Source: Brassica napus (Eukaryota > Streptophyta > Magnoliopsida > Brassicales > Brassicaceae). From it: 64,000 nucleotides of DNA. Of the stretch, positions 1 to 11,124 are shown piece after piece; position 1 is the stretch's first letter; each line of letters begins with the position of its first letter. Location of the stretch: NCBI RefSeq assembly GCF_020379485.1, contig NC_063447.1, positions 60,935,452 to 60,999,451 on the forward strand, read 5' to 3'. The notes beneath the pieces are model-generated. The model did not search any database, had not been told where the DNA came from, and saw only the letters and a program-made list of their open reading frames with translations. Both the position numbers and the translations under genes were made by a program.

Positions 1-272
1 TGAACTTTTCCTTGCAATAAAAAATCAACTTTGTTTTCAAAATGTTAAAGTTATCAGACATGTACTTGCGTCTGTTCTATCTGAACGTGGCTAAAGCACA
101 CTAGAAAATCTACATGTCAAGGCTGAGTTGAATACGTGGCAACAGCTCATTGGCTATCTTAAATTCTCTTGTGCTATGTCTAATCTTAAATGGTTCTTGA
201 CTTCTTGTCCTTGTGTGACTATCACATCGCTGACGAGTTTTTTTCTCTCTTTCTCTCGAGACTTCTGCATCA

Positions 273-1365
273 ATGGCGGGGATCGTTAGCCCTGGCCCTA
301 CGGCTCTTTACTTCACCAGGTAAAAGCTACTTCCTTCATCTGAAAGCTTTACTCCTTTCTTGAAACTGTTTTTGGTTTCTGAAGCAGTAATCTCGGCGCA
401 AGGCGGTTGAAAGCGGTGAGCTGGTCGGGAAAGAGTGTCTCTGGTAACGTTCTCCGCCGGAGAAACCTGAGAATCGCGGCGGAGGTGAAGTTTGTGAATG
501 CAGAGGAAGCAAAGAAGTTGATAGCGGCGGAAGGTTACAAGGTTGTGGATGTGAGAGACAAGACTCAGTTCGAGAGAGCTCATATAAAGTCTTGCCACCA
601 TATCCCTCTCTTCATTTTCAACGAAGACAACGATCTTGGTAAGAAACTCAAGCCCTCCTAAACTTGAACAGAACAGTAAGACTCGAGGCACTAAGTGATA
701 CTGTCTTTGATGAAATTGCAGGGACCATAATAAAGAGGACAGTGCACAACAACTTCTCAGGGCTCTTCTTTGGTTTGCCTTTCACAAAGCTGAATCCAGA
801 GTTCGTTAAAGCCGTTAGAAATGAGTTTTCACAGGATAGCAAACTATTACTGGTTTGCCAAGAAGGTCTCAGGTTAGTGGAACAAACTCTGCATTCACTG
901 AGACATGTATCTATGAAGAGAATGTTAAAGTTTCTTTGTCGATCTTTGAAAAGATCGGCAGCTGCAGCTAGTAGATTGGAGGAAGCGGGTTACGATAACA
1001 TAGCTTGTGTAACATCAGGGCTACAATCTGTAAAACCAGGTTAGATCCCATTTAGCTTCATCTACAATCTGTTAAATTCAGGAATTTGAAGTAGATTTTT
1101 TCTGGTTGCTGTGTCATTAGGGACATTTGAATCGGTTGGTTCAACCGAGTTGCAGAATGCAGGCAAGGCAGGGCTTATCACAATTCAAGGAAAGATCTCA
1201 GCTGTCTTAGGAACAGTGCTCGTCTGTAAGTAAAATCTACTATAGAGTCTGTTGTTTGATCTTCTCTTCTGGTTTATGAACAAGAGTTTGTTGAAACTTG
1301 CAGGTGCTTTGTTGTTCATAACATTCTTCCCGGACCAAGCAGAGAAGCTGTTTCCTCCAAGCTGA
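273..1365 (+). CDS. STR9: Rhodanese-like domain protein 9, chloroplastic (STR9 orthologue)
   Basis: Six exons join in frame: 273-319, 388-638, 722-872, 954-1039, 1121-1225, 1304-1365, all with GT-AG borders, giving 233 residues. The N-terminus is rich in basic and hydroxylated residues, like a plastid transit peptide. A single rhodanese (sulfurtransferase) domain follows, with VVDVRD near its start and the active-site loop CQEGLR with its catalytic cysteine intact. A hydrophobic segment ahead of the C-terminal FFPDQAEKLFPPS suggests a thylakoid or envelope anchor. Family members are thought to transfer sulfane sulfur or act as membrane scaffolds; the substrate of this one is unknown. It converges on the P450 gene downstream. 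The start is the first ATG after a pyrimidine-rich leader and gives the length expected of Arabidopsis STR9 (At2g42220, about 234 residues). Confidence 0.9.
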
Positions 1366-1811
1366 AGACAAGAAAACAACAATGATTGATTCAGATTTTC
1401 CACCTGTTTGTATGTAGATGCTTAAGGAACACAAAAATCTTTAAATATTTGAATTTTGAAGTAGTTACAAACATATGGTATTGAACAAAGTTGTTATCTG
1501 CTTATAACAGTTGAGAAAAAAAGTCAACAATTAAAAAGAAGAGATTGCATGATGTTTTGCAAGAATATGATCTTTAGGAGTTAGTTAGAGAAGGTGCTGT
1601 GCAGTTAACTTCAAATGTCATAGGAGCTAGCAATCTCTGAAGAGGAACAACAGATCAAGAGAACTCTACAGTGACTGAGACATCCCCCATCACCATTGAT
1701 CATTAGTCACCTTGCAGGCAGTAAAGTTGCCGGATAAGTTTTATTGAAAAGAGCCTTGAAAATGGTACAGAATTACAGATACATCTTGGGACGTCTTATA
1801 GAAACAGGCAC
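1366..1811. other. Convergent 3' intergenic spacer
   Basis: This 446-base spacer holds the 3' untranslated sequence of the rhodanese gene (plus strand) and of the P450 gene (minus strand). No open coding segment, RNA gene or repeat was seen in it. Confidence 0.6.
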
Positions 1812-3766
1812 TTAGAAAGTGTTGAAGCAATCCACAGGATTGCAGACAAGCGGTCGAGCCATCTCAGCAGCAAAACCAGAACCTTGACTCAGATCAACCT
1901 TCTCTCCATCAACACACTTCCAGTCAAAGCGCTGCACCAACGAACCCACACCTGCATGCATCACGTTCATGGCTAGAGACGCTCCTGGACATCCTCTTCT
2001 CCCACTCCCAAACGGAAGGTAACGAAAATTCTGCCCCTTGAACTCCATCTGATGCTCACCTATCTTCTCTTGAGAGCTCTCTAGAAACCTCTCGGGTATG
2101 AATTGTTCTGCTTCATTCCACAGCTCTGGATCTCTCATGATTGCATAGACGTTTACTAGCACACGTGTTTTTGACTTGATAAGACACCCGTTCACCTGGC
2201 AGTCCGCTGCGCATTCTCTTATGATCAGAGGAGCTGAAGGGTGGAGCCTCAGAGTTTCTCTTAGGACAGCTCGGAGGTAAGGGAGGTTAGGAACGTCTGA
2301 TTCTTTGACTAGTCTTTTGCTTCCAACAATGGTATTAATCTCTTCTCTTAACTTGTTGAACGCTTGTGGATTGTTTATTAGTTCCCCCATTGCCCACTGC
2401 ATTGCTGCTGCTGATGTGTCTGTTCCCGCCATGAAAACATCCTAAAGAATATTCAGTTGTATCATATCAGAATCATCAAAGCTGAAAATTGGATTCTAAT
2501 TGTTGCAGGTAGGCTTGCGGGTTTGGTTAATTCGGTTCAACATAAATCTTACCAAATCCACCCGAAATAAAGTTCGGTTTGGTATTCGGTTTGTTAGGTT
2601 TTTGAAAATCCTACAAAAAAATTTAATTTCGGTTTAATTTTGTTAAAAAAATTTGGATAAGTTTGGTTAGTTCGAGTATTTTGGTTCGAAATTTGATTAG
2701 TTGGGTTCGGGTTTTAACCATTGCCGAATTGAACTAAAAACCAATTTTTTAGAAAACCTACCAAACCAAACTAACCAAAATTTCGGTTTGGTTCGGCGGG
2801 TATGGTTGGTTTAAAATCCAAGGACTAGTTGCAGGTGAGAGGGAAACATACCAACAGGAAAGACTTCATGTCATTCCTCGTTATCTTCAATTCAGCAGTT
2901 GGGTCTCTGTAAGTCTCCAACAACATATCCAAAATGTCTTTTCTCATACCTTCTTTCTTCATCCCCATTGCCTCACGTTCCTTCATGATCTTCTCTACAA
3001 GCAGATCATACTTCTCCATCACAGCTACTAACTTCTTCCCGTTCCCTGAAAAATCAAGTACTTTCAATGGTCCCAACACATCTCCAACGCTGACCTTCCC
3101 CGCAAGCTCCAAACATGTCTTCACCAGCTTCCTAATCTCCTCTGCTTCATTATCAGTACCCGAACACCTCGTGCTCATCGCCATCCTGCAGATGATATTG
3201 TTGGTGTAACTCACGAACAGGCTACTCAAGTCACAATGCACCCCTTCTCCGCAACACTTGGCCACAGACTCGACCAGCTTCAGCTTCTCCTCCTCACGGA
3301 TGTCAGCGAACTTCTCAAGCTGCGGAACAGCGAGAAGCTTGGTCATGCAGAGCTTCTTCATGAACCTCCAGTAATCACCGTACTGCGCTAGGACAAACCT
3401 TGACCCTCTATACTTGAAATACTCAGCAGAACCAAACTCAGGTCTCGAGGAGAAATTAAGCTCTTGGTCTTTGAAGATCTCTCTCGCCACCGAAGAGCTT
3501 GAGACTACAACACACTTAGAAGCACCGAGACGTATCTCCATGAGTGGGCCATGCTTGCGAGCTAGGCTCTGGAATGAGACAGGCAGCACTTTGCCTATCA
3601 AATGAAGGTGACCAATCAATGGTAAAGCTGAAGGGCTCTGTGGCAGCTTTGTCGCAGCCGTTGAACTCTGCTTCTTAGAGGAGAACCATTTGAAGAAAGC
3701 ATTAAGCATGAAAGCAAAAACGAAGGATGTGATGAGGAGAAGGTTAGTGCTTAGTTGAAGATCCAT
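1812..3766 (-). CDS. CYP712A1: Cytochrome P450, CYP712A1-like
   Basis: Two exons on the minus strand, 3766-2852 and 2441-1812, join in phase 0 to give 514 residues, the usual length of a plant A-type P450. An N-terminal hydrophobic anchor (about residues 8-25) is followed by a proline-rich hinge, so the enzyme should sit on the ER facing the cytosol. The I-helix oxygen-binding motif AGTDTS is at residues 310-315, the ExxR motif ETLR at 367-370, the PERF motif follows, and the heme loop FGSGRRGCPG places the heme-ligand cysteine at 456. All core motifs are intact. The sequence and its position beside STR9 fit At2g42250, CYP712A1. The CYP712 family belongs to the CYP71 clan; the substrate cannot be read from the sequence. 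The single intron carries a transposon-like insertion, listed separately. Confidence 0.92.
2502..2836. mobile_element. Short insertion inside the CYP712A1 intron, flanked by a 9-bp direct repeat
   Basis: The 9-mer gttgcaggt occurs at 2502-2510 and again at 2828-2836. It brackets about 317 bp rich in repeated ttcggtttggt words and their complements. This looks like a target-site duplication around a small non-autonomous element. I saw no clear terminal inverted repeat, so the class is open. Similar accgaaccgaac-rich sequence recurs near 45.0-45.8 kb. Confidence 0.5.
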
Positions 3767-4127
3767 TGCAGGTTTATTGATTCAGTTCTTGAAGTATGCT
3801 TTGTATTTATTATGCTCATTGACGAATCTTGTTAATTAGATTCTCATTGTAAAGAAAACAAACAACAATTGTGACATTCTATAAAATATCAAGTATGGAT
3901 TATTATAAGAGAAATAATTGTTAAATTATTTTTTATATGACATAGTTAACCGTGAGGCTACGTAAGCCTCTGTTATCTTAAAATCATACAAGATTATTAT
4001 TCTTACTTCTTAGGAACTAAAAAAATGATTTTATGCCTCCACATGATAGAATGCAATTACATCTGTTTTTTATAATGCAACTAAAAGTTTCTTGAATAAT
4101 GGTTCAGCAATAGCTTTAAGTTTCTCT
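3767..4127. promoter_or_regulatory. CYP712A1 upstream region
   Basis: This AT-rich stretch lies directly 5' of the P450 start, read on the minus strand. It contains a short GC-richer palindrome around 3955-3970 (gaggctacgtaagcctc). No gene was seen. Confidence 0.35.
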
Positions 4128-6769
4128 CTATGCTCTCCGAAGAGATTTCACTTCATCATTCTTTGCAATCTTAGTTTGCAAGTCCAGTAAAGCTTCAATC
4201 ATTTTCTTCTGATGAGATGTAAAAGCGTCCAAGATCTCCTTCTGAGAATTAATAAGCTGTCAAAGAAAACATTTCACATTACTCACTAATATTGTCTATA
4301 CAAAAAAAAACTTATTATAAATTAAAACAAGTCTTAGCTATGTCAGAATTGGAAGAACTGGTGATTCACTGTAAACTTGCTCCTTGTGCTCAGATTAACA
4401 ATCAATACGCGAATCATTCGAAAAAATACCAATCAATTGCTGATGTTTGATCAAAAAGTGATCAACTTTGTGAAATGTAATGATAAGTAAGGGAAGTGCG
4501 TCGTAAACAGTTAAAAAAAAACACTTAATTCAACATGAACATCACTATAAACGAAACAAAGATACTAAAAGGTGGTGTGGTGGCGCCCGATTCCACCAGC
4601 CATGCGTTGCTTTGGTTCTGAGCTGTGTTATTGCCATATTAGAACTCATAGTTTGTTGTATGTATATTCCAAATTATAGATTAATGTGTATGAGTTAGAA
4701 ATAAATTAAACCTTAGTTTTTATCCAAAAAAAATATTTTGGATTATTTAAGTTTTTATGTAAAATAATTGTTAAATTTTCTATTGATTTAATTTTTAACG
4801 ACTTTAAAATCATTGAGTTTCTATTTTATCATCCGTCTCAGAGAAAGTATACGGCAATGTATTTACCACCTTTTTTACTTGGTTTATTTCAAAATTAAAT
4901 ATCAGTCTAACTAAATATATAGTATGCAATCTTTGGAAAATTTTATTATTAGCTTGACCCAAAAAACAAAGATTCTCTAGCTATCTGATTATTATAATTT
5001 GATTGACATCTCTTAAATTATATTTTATGAAATTTATGTAAATATTTAAATTAATTATTATATTTATAACAATAAATAAAAACTGCCTAATTTTAATTTT
5101 TTAGCAAACTTGTCTAATTTTCTTTAGAAAATATATAGTTTTTTTGTTTCCACATTTTCATAAGTTTTAATTACCTGATTTATTTTAGTTTTTTTATTAG
5201 AAAAACATCATGGTCTTTCACCATTAGGTTTGTCTCTATTTGTATCTTCTAATCATAATCGAAAAATTATATCATGTGTTCATCTTTGATGGCTCATCGG
5301 AAATTGCTGCAATTGTGCTGCCCACAAGTTTGACACTAGTTTTGGATTAAGCTGCGAGCAATAGTAAATACGAATATAAAAGATATCAGTATCTGAGAAA
5401 GCAAATACAAAACTGACCAGACTCAGTAACCATCCTAATGTAGCATAATCAACATCTCCAGCAGCCAAAGAGAAACACGTATCATACTCTCTTTGCAAGG
5501 ACAAAGAAATCCTTTCTTTAAGGCTACAAGTAACCTTAGAAACAGCAACAACAGACTTAATCTGAATCGTCTCCTGTTATTTTAAAATAATAACTAAAAA
5601 GGGTTTTACCTTTTAGAAGGATCTTGATTACCCAAATCATTTGGGGAGTGTTTGTCTCACTCAAGAATACATCTCTAGCATATTTAATTGTAAAATTACA
5701 GCTTAGTGAAATCCTTGCAACTTCAATTGAAATGGCTGGAATATCATCAATTTGTTACTTAATGCTTTGAAGAAATCTTAGATCATATTACTTTGTTTTT
5801 GTTTTTTCACTTCTATTATGCCACTTCTTATTATGGCCTCCAACATCTCATCTAAAAATCAATAACATGCCACTAAAGAACATGTCAAATTTTAGCTCCT
5901 TTTCTTTAAGATTTGAAATAACAATTTTACAAATTCCATTGCTACCAAATACGCCATAGAGAACAAGTTCCACTTTCTTAGATTCCATTTGTCATTTTGT
6001 GTTCCATGACTAGAAAACTTTTGTCAATTTTTTCCCGATTTTTTCCTCAAACAAATTATACATCATCCTTGTTTACACTTTCGCTTTGCAATCTCATTAG
6101 TCTTTAACACCTCATTATAATTAGTAGAATTATCACACAGCAACATGGGTTATGCATCAAAATTAAATTTATCATCTTGAAATGTATGCTACTCTGTCAT
6201 TTGTTGGTTTTGGAAGTTTGACTTCTTCATTTGAAGGCTTGCCTGACAATGTCATCAAAGGTATTCACAACTAAAAATTAGATTTCTTAAGAAATATGGT
6301 AGTAATTAGATTAAATCACAGATCAAGATGTCACACACGTCTTCTGATCAAGGAGTCTCTCACCTCGTTGTTGAGAACACGTTAATGAATGTTGAGTATA
6401 AGCCTTAATTCCGTCTATCTTGATAATTTGCTCATAAGACTTTGATTCTTTCAAATGGCTGGCCCAATTCATTAGCCATCTCCTACATTTCAGAGGGTGA
6501 AAAGCAAGAATCAACGCACACCAATAAGCCACAAAGCACATGTTGCGCCCTTTCAATGCAACAATCCAACTTTTATAGTCCCACCGAGTCTTTTCAATGA
6601 GGCTTTCAGCTTCCACTGTTAGTGACTCTTGTAACATAGCCACAATGAAGCTTTCAACTATAGTGAAGTTGTAAGAGAAGTCTGTTTTGGAAACTAGATC
6701 ATGGCACTCTTTGTTGTTGTACTTGTTCTTAGTTTTCATAGTTGGAATTTGGATTACTAGATTCTGCAT
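4128..6769 (-). pseudogene. Unrecognised gene remnant or unannotated gene, minus strand
   Basis: Three coding-like pieces lie in order on the minus strand. 6769-6323 is an open frame of 148 codons rich in W, K and E. 5573 down to about 5430 begins after a good AG acceptor and encodes ETIQIKSVVAVSKV onward. 4256-4128 begins after an ACAG acceptor and encodes a 42-residue helical, K/E/L-rich segment ending in SLRRA and a stop codon. Composition looks coding, but I could not join the pieces into one continuous frame and do not recognise the family. It could be a decayed host gene left from fractionation, captured transposon sequence, or a real gene whose splicing I could not solve. The rest of the interval is AT-rich with no other gene visible. 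Confidence 0.3.
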
Positions 6770-6994
6770 CTTTACTTAGATGTGAGAAAACAAAAAAGAA
6801 AAGAGAAATGATTGGATTCCTATATTATTGCTTAGCATTTGTTAAAAGCATAAGCAATTTTTTTCTAGGAGCTTACATAAGACAATTTGCTATGTTTCGG
6901 CTAAAAAAAAAATTCAAGAGTACATTGTTTCTTTCTTATCCTTTCTCTCATTGCTTTCTTTAGTTCTATATACACACACACACCTTGTTGCAAG

Positions 6995-8761
6995 CTATAT
7001 CAAATTCTTCTCCTTGTTCATACACTTGCAGTTAGCTCTGTTCTCATTCAGAATCTGTGTAAACCAACAGAAAAGTTCAACCGATTTACATTTAAACCTG
7101 TCTTTCAGTTTTTTTTTTTTTGGGTTCAAAATGATCAGTAGGTTACCTTATACTGTCTTTGTAAATCTTTGATGTAATCCACAGCTAAATCCAACATACC
7201 CGCAGTATTCGTTTGCTGTTGTAACAAAAATACTAAAAAACATTAAAACCGGTTCAATGCAAGAGAAAACGATTTGTTTATGATCAAAACCCATTAGTAT
7301 ACCTTGTCCATATTAGGAACAAGCTCTTGTAGTTTCCTCATTCGTTCGCTTATCTTTGTTCTTCTTACCTTTACAAGAGTAACAAAAGAGTTTGTTTCCA
7401 AGTATTAGACTTCACAGACTATAAACGCATTGTTCAAAATTATTACCCGTTCAGCAATGCTTCGAGGATGTGTGGCGCAACCACGTTTGGCTCTAATCCT
7501 ACAAGGAACAGAGTCTTGTAGCTGCATGTACTTATCCACTGAAACCATGTCCGAGGTTGTAGATGATGCGTTAGGTAGACTCAAGTGATGCATTCGATTT
7601 CCAGACTCTCCATTCTGTTATAATATAATCTTAAACATCATTCAGTAACTCTAAACCGGTTTGGTAGTATTAAACCGGGTCGAGAACCGAGTATATACCT
7701 GGAACAATTTGCCGTCGTCCTCTGTTTCTCTTTTGAGAGATGACAAGTTATCGATGAAGCTGGCTGGATCATTCCAATGGTTATATTGAAAACTACTTTC
7801 AGAGGCGATTTCAGGTATCTGAGAGAGCATTCCCAGAGAAGAAGGTGGCCTTGAAGAGAGGCTATTGTGGCGTCTTAACTCATTGGAACTAGATGGACTC
7901 TGTTCGTCTTCTTCGTAGTTCATCAAACTCCTCACTGAGCCATAACCTGCGATTAGAAAAGAGAGTTTGGTGGGGTCATAAAGTGCCAAACTTTATGGTT
8001 TCTGCGCCAAACCTTAGTTAAGAGGATAATTAGTTTGGTAATGATAAAATTCCAAAATTTTAAATAAATACTAAAATGAGTGAAACAGAACGAAACAGAG
8101 TGAAACGGTGCGAAACAGAGTGAAACGGAGCGAAACGGAGCGAAACGGAGAAACAGAGTGAAACCGAGCGAAACAGAGCAAAACAGAGTGAAACAGAGCG
8201 AAACAGAGTGAAACGGTGAAACAGTGCAAAACAGAGTGAAACAGAGTGAAACAGAGCAAAACAGAGCGAAACAGAGTGAAACGGTGAAACAGAGTGAACA
8301 GACCGAAACGGAGCGAAACAGAGAGAAACGGTACCGTTTTGAGCAGTTAGGTTCGTGAACATCCCCGCCGGAGAGCTGCTTTGCCGGAGAAGGTTTGATT
8401 CAACAGGTTTGGCGTGATGATCATTGAGAAACTGATCCAAACCAATCGTGTTCATCATCCCCTTGCTCTGTCTCGGATAATGCGGCGGCAAACCGAGAAA
8501 TCCCGACGGCTCAGGCAGCTGCGGCGGCGGAGGAAGAGTGGCGGCGTATGAAACAGAGGTGACAGAGGACTTAGCCTCGAACTCGCTGGGACCATTAGAG
8601 CTGGCGAATCTTGAAAGCAACCTGTCGGAGTCAAGTCCGCTCTCGTCGTCGTCGTCGGCAACGAAAGTGGCGAGAACAGAGCTTGGAGCTGAACGAAAGC
8701 GAAGAAGACCCGACCCGGTAGAAGGTGTGTGATTCGGGTCGTAGAGATGATTTGAATCCAT
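6995..8761 (-). CDS. BHLH130: bHLH transcription factor bHLH130 / FLOWERING BHLH 4-like
   Basis: Six minus-strand exons, 8761-8335, 7946-7699, 7614-7447, 7368-7303, 7215-7147 and 7054-6995, join in frame to give 345 residues. The N-terminal half is serine/proline-rich, with conserved blocks such as LLRFRSAPSSVL and SNLLRQSSSPAG. The C-terminal bHLH starts at CATHPRSIAERVRR, an atypical basic region typical of the FBH/AKS subgroup, followed by helix 1, the loop NMDKQTNT and helix 2 ending LQRQY. FBH proteins bind E-boxes in the CONSTANS promoter and promote flowering; AKS members also act in guard cells. The sequence fits At2g42280. The start ATG is chosen because MDSNHLYDPN matches the family N-terminus; further upstream ATGs lie in the leader. 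The first intron holds a long tandem repeat. Confidence 0.92.
8085..8330. repeat. Decamer/undecamer minisatellite in bHLH130 intron 1
   Basis: About two dozen head-to-tail copies of a 10-11 bp unit, consensus gaaacRgagYg, fill most of intron 1 (intron 8334-7947). Units vary by single substitutions such as gaaacagagtg, gaaacggagcg and gaaacggtg. Because stop codons are rare in this unit, several frames stay open across it; those frames are artefacts of the repeat. Confidence 0.9.
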
Positions 8762-10715
8762 GAAAGCTACGAACTTTCCTTGTCTTGTCTTCAACGTCAA
8801 CTTGTATTTAATCTTTCTTTCTCCTCTCGTATGGTTCTTTGTTGTGTAAAACTAAGGAGGAGGAGATAAGAGCTTGAGGATGTAAGAAAGGAGGTTTGTA
8901 CTGAAGAAGAAGAAGAAGAAGAACGGTGAACAGAGAAGAGAGAGAGAGATGATTAATGGATATTTATCGTCTTTTTTTTTTTCTTCTTCTGAGTTTCTGC
9001 GTCCAACTTTTAATTGCTGAAGATAGCGGCGGATCCAAAAGCATAGCATAAAAACAAAAGTTCAGAGGACGACGTCGTTTCGAGCCGCCTGTGAGGTTGG
9101 GTCACGGAAATGCCTTTAATTTTCCTTTTTTTTTTAAATTACATTTTAAAATACTTTTTGGTCTTTATAGTAATAGGAAAAAAATGAAATGTGTCAGAAG
9201 AGAACGTAGAGTTTAAATTGAAATATATCTTCAGGTTTCCGAAAGTAAAATTTTTCATGCACGTTTATTAAAAATTTAATAAATATTTATAATTTAATTT
9301 GGTTTTACTTTATCAAACATTTTTTAATAATTTTTTACCAATAAAATTTAATCAATTCAAATATTTTTAATTAATGTTTATCAAAAATATAAAAAAATAC
9401 CTTAACAATATAGAAAATCTATCTTTTTGGAACGATAAAAAAATTTAAAATTTTAAAAAATCTTATTTTCAAGGAACAGTCGGATGGAATAATTTTTACT
9501 ACTCAAGTCCAGCAAGAACATGTGAGGTTAGTTACCTGCCTAATCAATATTCCTGAGTTTTTACTGGTGGACCCGTTACAGATTATTTTCTGATATTTCT
9601 TTGTTGTAACCCTACAAATATAAATTCGTGATACCATTTTTATACTATTATTGTTTTCTCTTTGCCGTCCACCGATTTTGTTGTATATACGTCTCCATAT
9701 GCAAAATTATTAACATACAAACAAAATAATTGACACGTTCCAGATAATTAAATCGTTATCAACTTATCATAAGACTGTATTTGTGAGAAAAGGAGATAAT
9801 AAATCACAGACTTACTTCGTACGTAGTCAACTTGTGGTGACAAATCAAATGTTTTCACATTCGAATATTACGCTATAAGATCGTCCATCGTGATTGTGTC
9901 CCCATCAGAGTACAAAAGAAAAGTCAGAAGTTGGATCTTCATCATATGGTTAAAACACAAAACATCCTTTAAATGGAAAGATAATTGTCGGAAGTACAGT
10001 TTGTAAATAAGAGTCAAAACTGCAACTGCTTTTCCAGCAAGATGAAAGTAACTTTTCGAATCCAATTTAGGGTTCACGGAACCTACGCAGCTTCTTCTAC
10101 AAGATCGTGACGTTGATACGCGTTGGGAACGCAAGTTGTTGGCGTCTAACGAGGATTGGTGGATGAATAGAATGAACGTGACATACGGTGCGCCTGCATG
10201 AAGATCAATGATAGAAACACTTTATAATAAATCTCATTGGTCAATGATGATACAATGATGTCACTAAGTGTGAAACTATGGACCTCGTCCGCCGCCGTCG
10301 TTAATTTGGCGCACCTCTTATCTATAAATCTTATCTTTATTTAACTTTTATATTTCTGACTTTTTACTCTATATGCCAGTATATAGCAATGTTTTGGCTG
10401 TGTTTATTCTCTTTGGGGTTTTTATTTCATTTTTGTTATATGGGAAACTACCGTTTATGTGCCTATGGTTGGTTAACTGGATAGAGACATAGATCGATGA
10501 GTTGGAGTAGCTACACAATTTTTAAAACTCGAGCTGTTTCTTAGTTAATCAACAAGAAGCCAAATTTGTATGCACAAGCACATGCACCTATTCAAGCATA
10601 GGTAATAGACGAAGTTCGTCGTAGCGCACATAGTTTACTATGAAAATTAATACTCATCATAATAAAACAAGAAAAAATGTCTCTAATATAATGTAATCTC
10701 TCTATAAAAAATATT
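8762..10715. other. bHLH130 upstream region and intergenic DNA with a degenerate MITE
   Basis: 8762-9060 is the likely leader and promoter of bHLH130 on the minus strand, with GA/CT-rich runs such as gaagaagaagaagaagaa and a small cgacgtcgtttcg palindrome near 9070. 9230-9490 is a decayed copy of the Stowaway-like repeat also found at 51.35 and 52.56 kb. 9500-10715 shows scattered short frames but no convincing gene. Confidence 0.45.
9230..9490. mobile_element. Degenerate Stowaway-like MITE copy
   Basis: This stretch shares long blocks with the repeats at 51,352-51,588 and 52,561-52,815. Examples are attaaaaatttaataaatat followed by ttataatttaattt, then accaataaaatttaatcaa, and cttaacaatatagaaaatct. 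The ends are eroded, so the limits are approximate. Confidence 0.55.
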
Positions 10716-10865
10716 GAGAAATCGGCCAAAAAAACACTGAACTTTGCGGAAATTGCCAAAAAAAACCTGTACTCGAACCTGACCAATAAAACCCTGATCT
10801 TTTGTTGACTTTTTTAGTTAATTCACAAACTTACGGTTGACTAACCAGATTAACACACCGTTAAC
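10716..10865 (+). repeat. MULE left terminal inverted repeat
   Basis: This is the outer left end of the MULE. It matches the reverse complement of 15,604-15,751 at roughly 85% by eye, including gagaaatcggcc, the ttttgttgactttt block and the aacacaccgttaac block. Weaker similarity, with the tRNA-like module, continues inward to about 11,060. Confidence 0.88.
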
Positions 10866-10995
10866 CGACAGTTAAGACAGTGTTAACTCACCGTTAATTA
10901 TTGCCGTGTAGTGAAACTACGTCGTTTCATTCAGTTGTTTTGTTAAACACAAAATCTCAAGACGACGTCGTTTTGCTTAATTAAAATTGTTGTTG

Positions 10996-11050
10996 CCTGG
11001 ACTCGAACCCGTGCACTCGTGGTCCTAAGGGGGTTTTGCCACTGAGCTAG
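10996..11050 (-). repeat. tRNA-like module (A box and B box) in the left MULE end
   Basis: On the minus strand the module shows a perfect pol III A box, TAGCTCAGTGG (complement of 11,039-11,049), and a perfect B box, GGTTCGAGTCC (complement of 10,999-11,009), about 30 bp apart. It lacks a recognisable full cloverleaf, so I do not call it a tRNA gene. Two related modules sit near the right end in inverted orientation, so all point outward from the element. Confidence 0.65.
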
Positions 11051-11124
11051 TGGACTTTTCGGAAGATTATCACACATGTTTATTTTTATTGATCAAAAGA
11101 TGTGTTTAATTTCAATCAAACAAA

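Noticed and set aside
8085..8330. Regular short repeats resembling a CRISPR array
   Set aside because: The units are 10-11 bp head to tail with no unique spacers, in a plant intron; it is a minisatellite.
8060..8800. Long minus-strand frame of 246 codons running from bHLH130 exon 1 through the repeat
   Set aside because: Only the first part is bHLH130 exon 1. The remainder is translation of the intronic decamer array, and the family junction QNG-YGS proves the intron.
10996..11050. tRNA gene in the MULE end
   Set aside because: A and B boxes are present, but no complete cloverleaf with acceptor and anticodon stems could be drawn.
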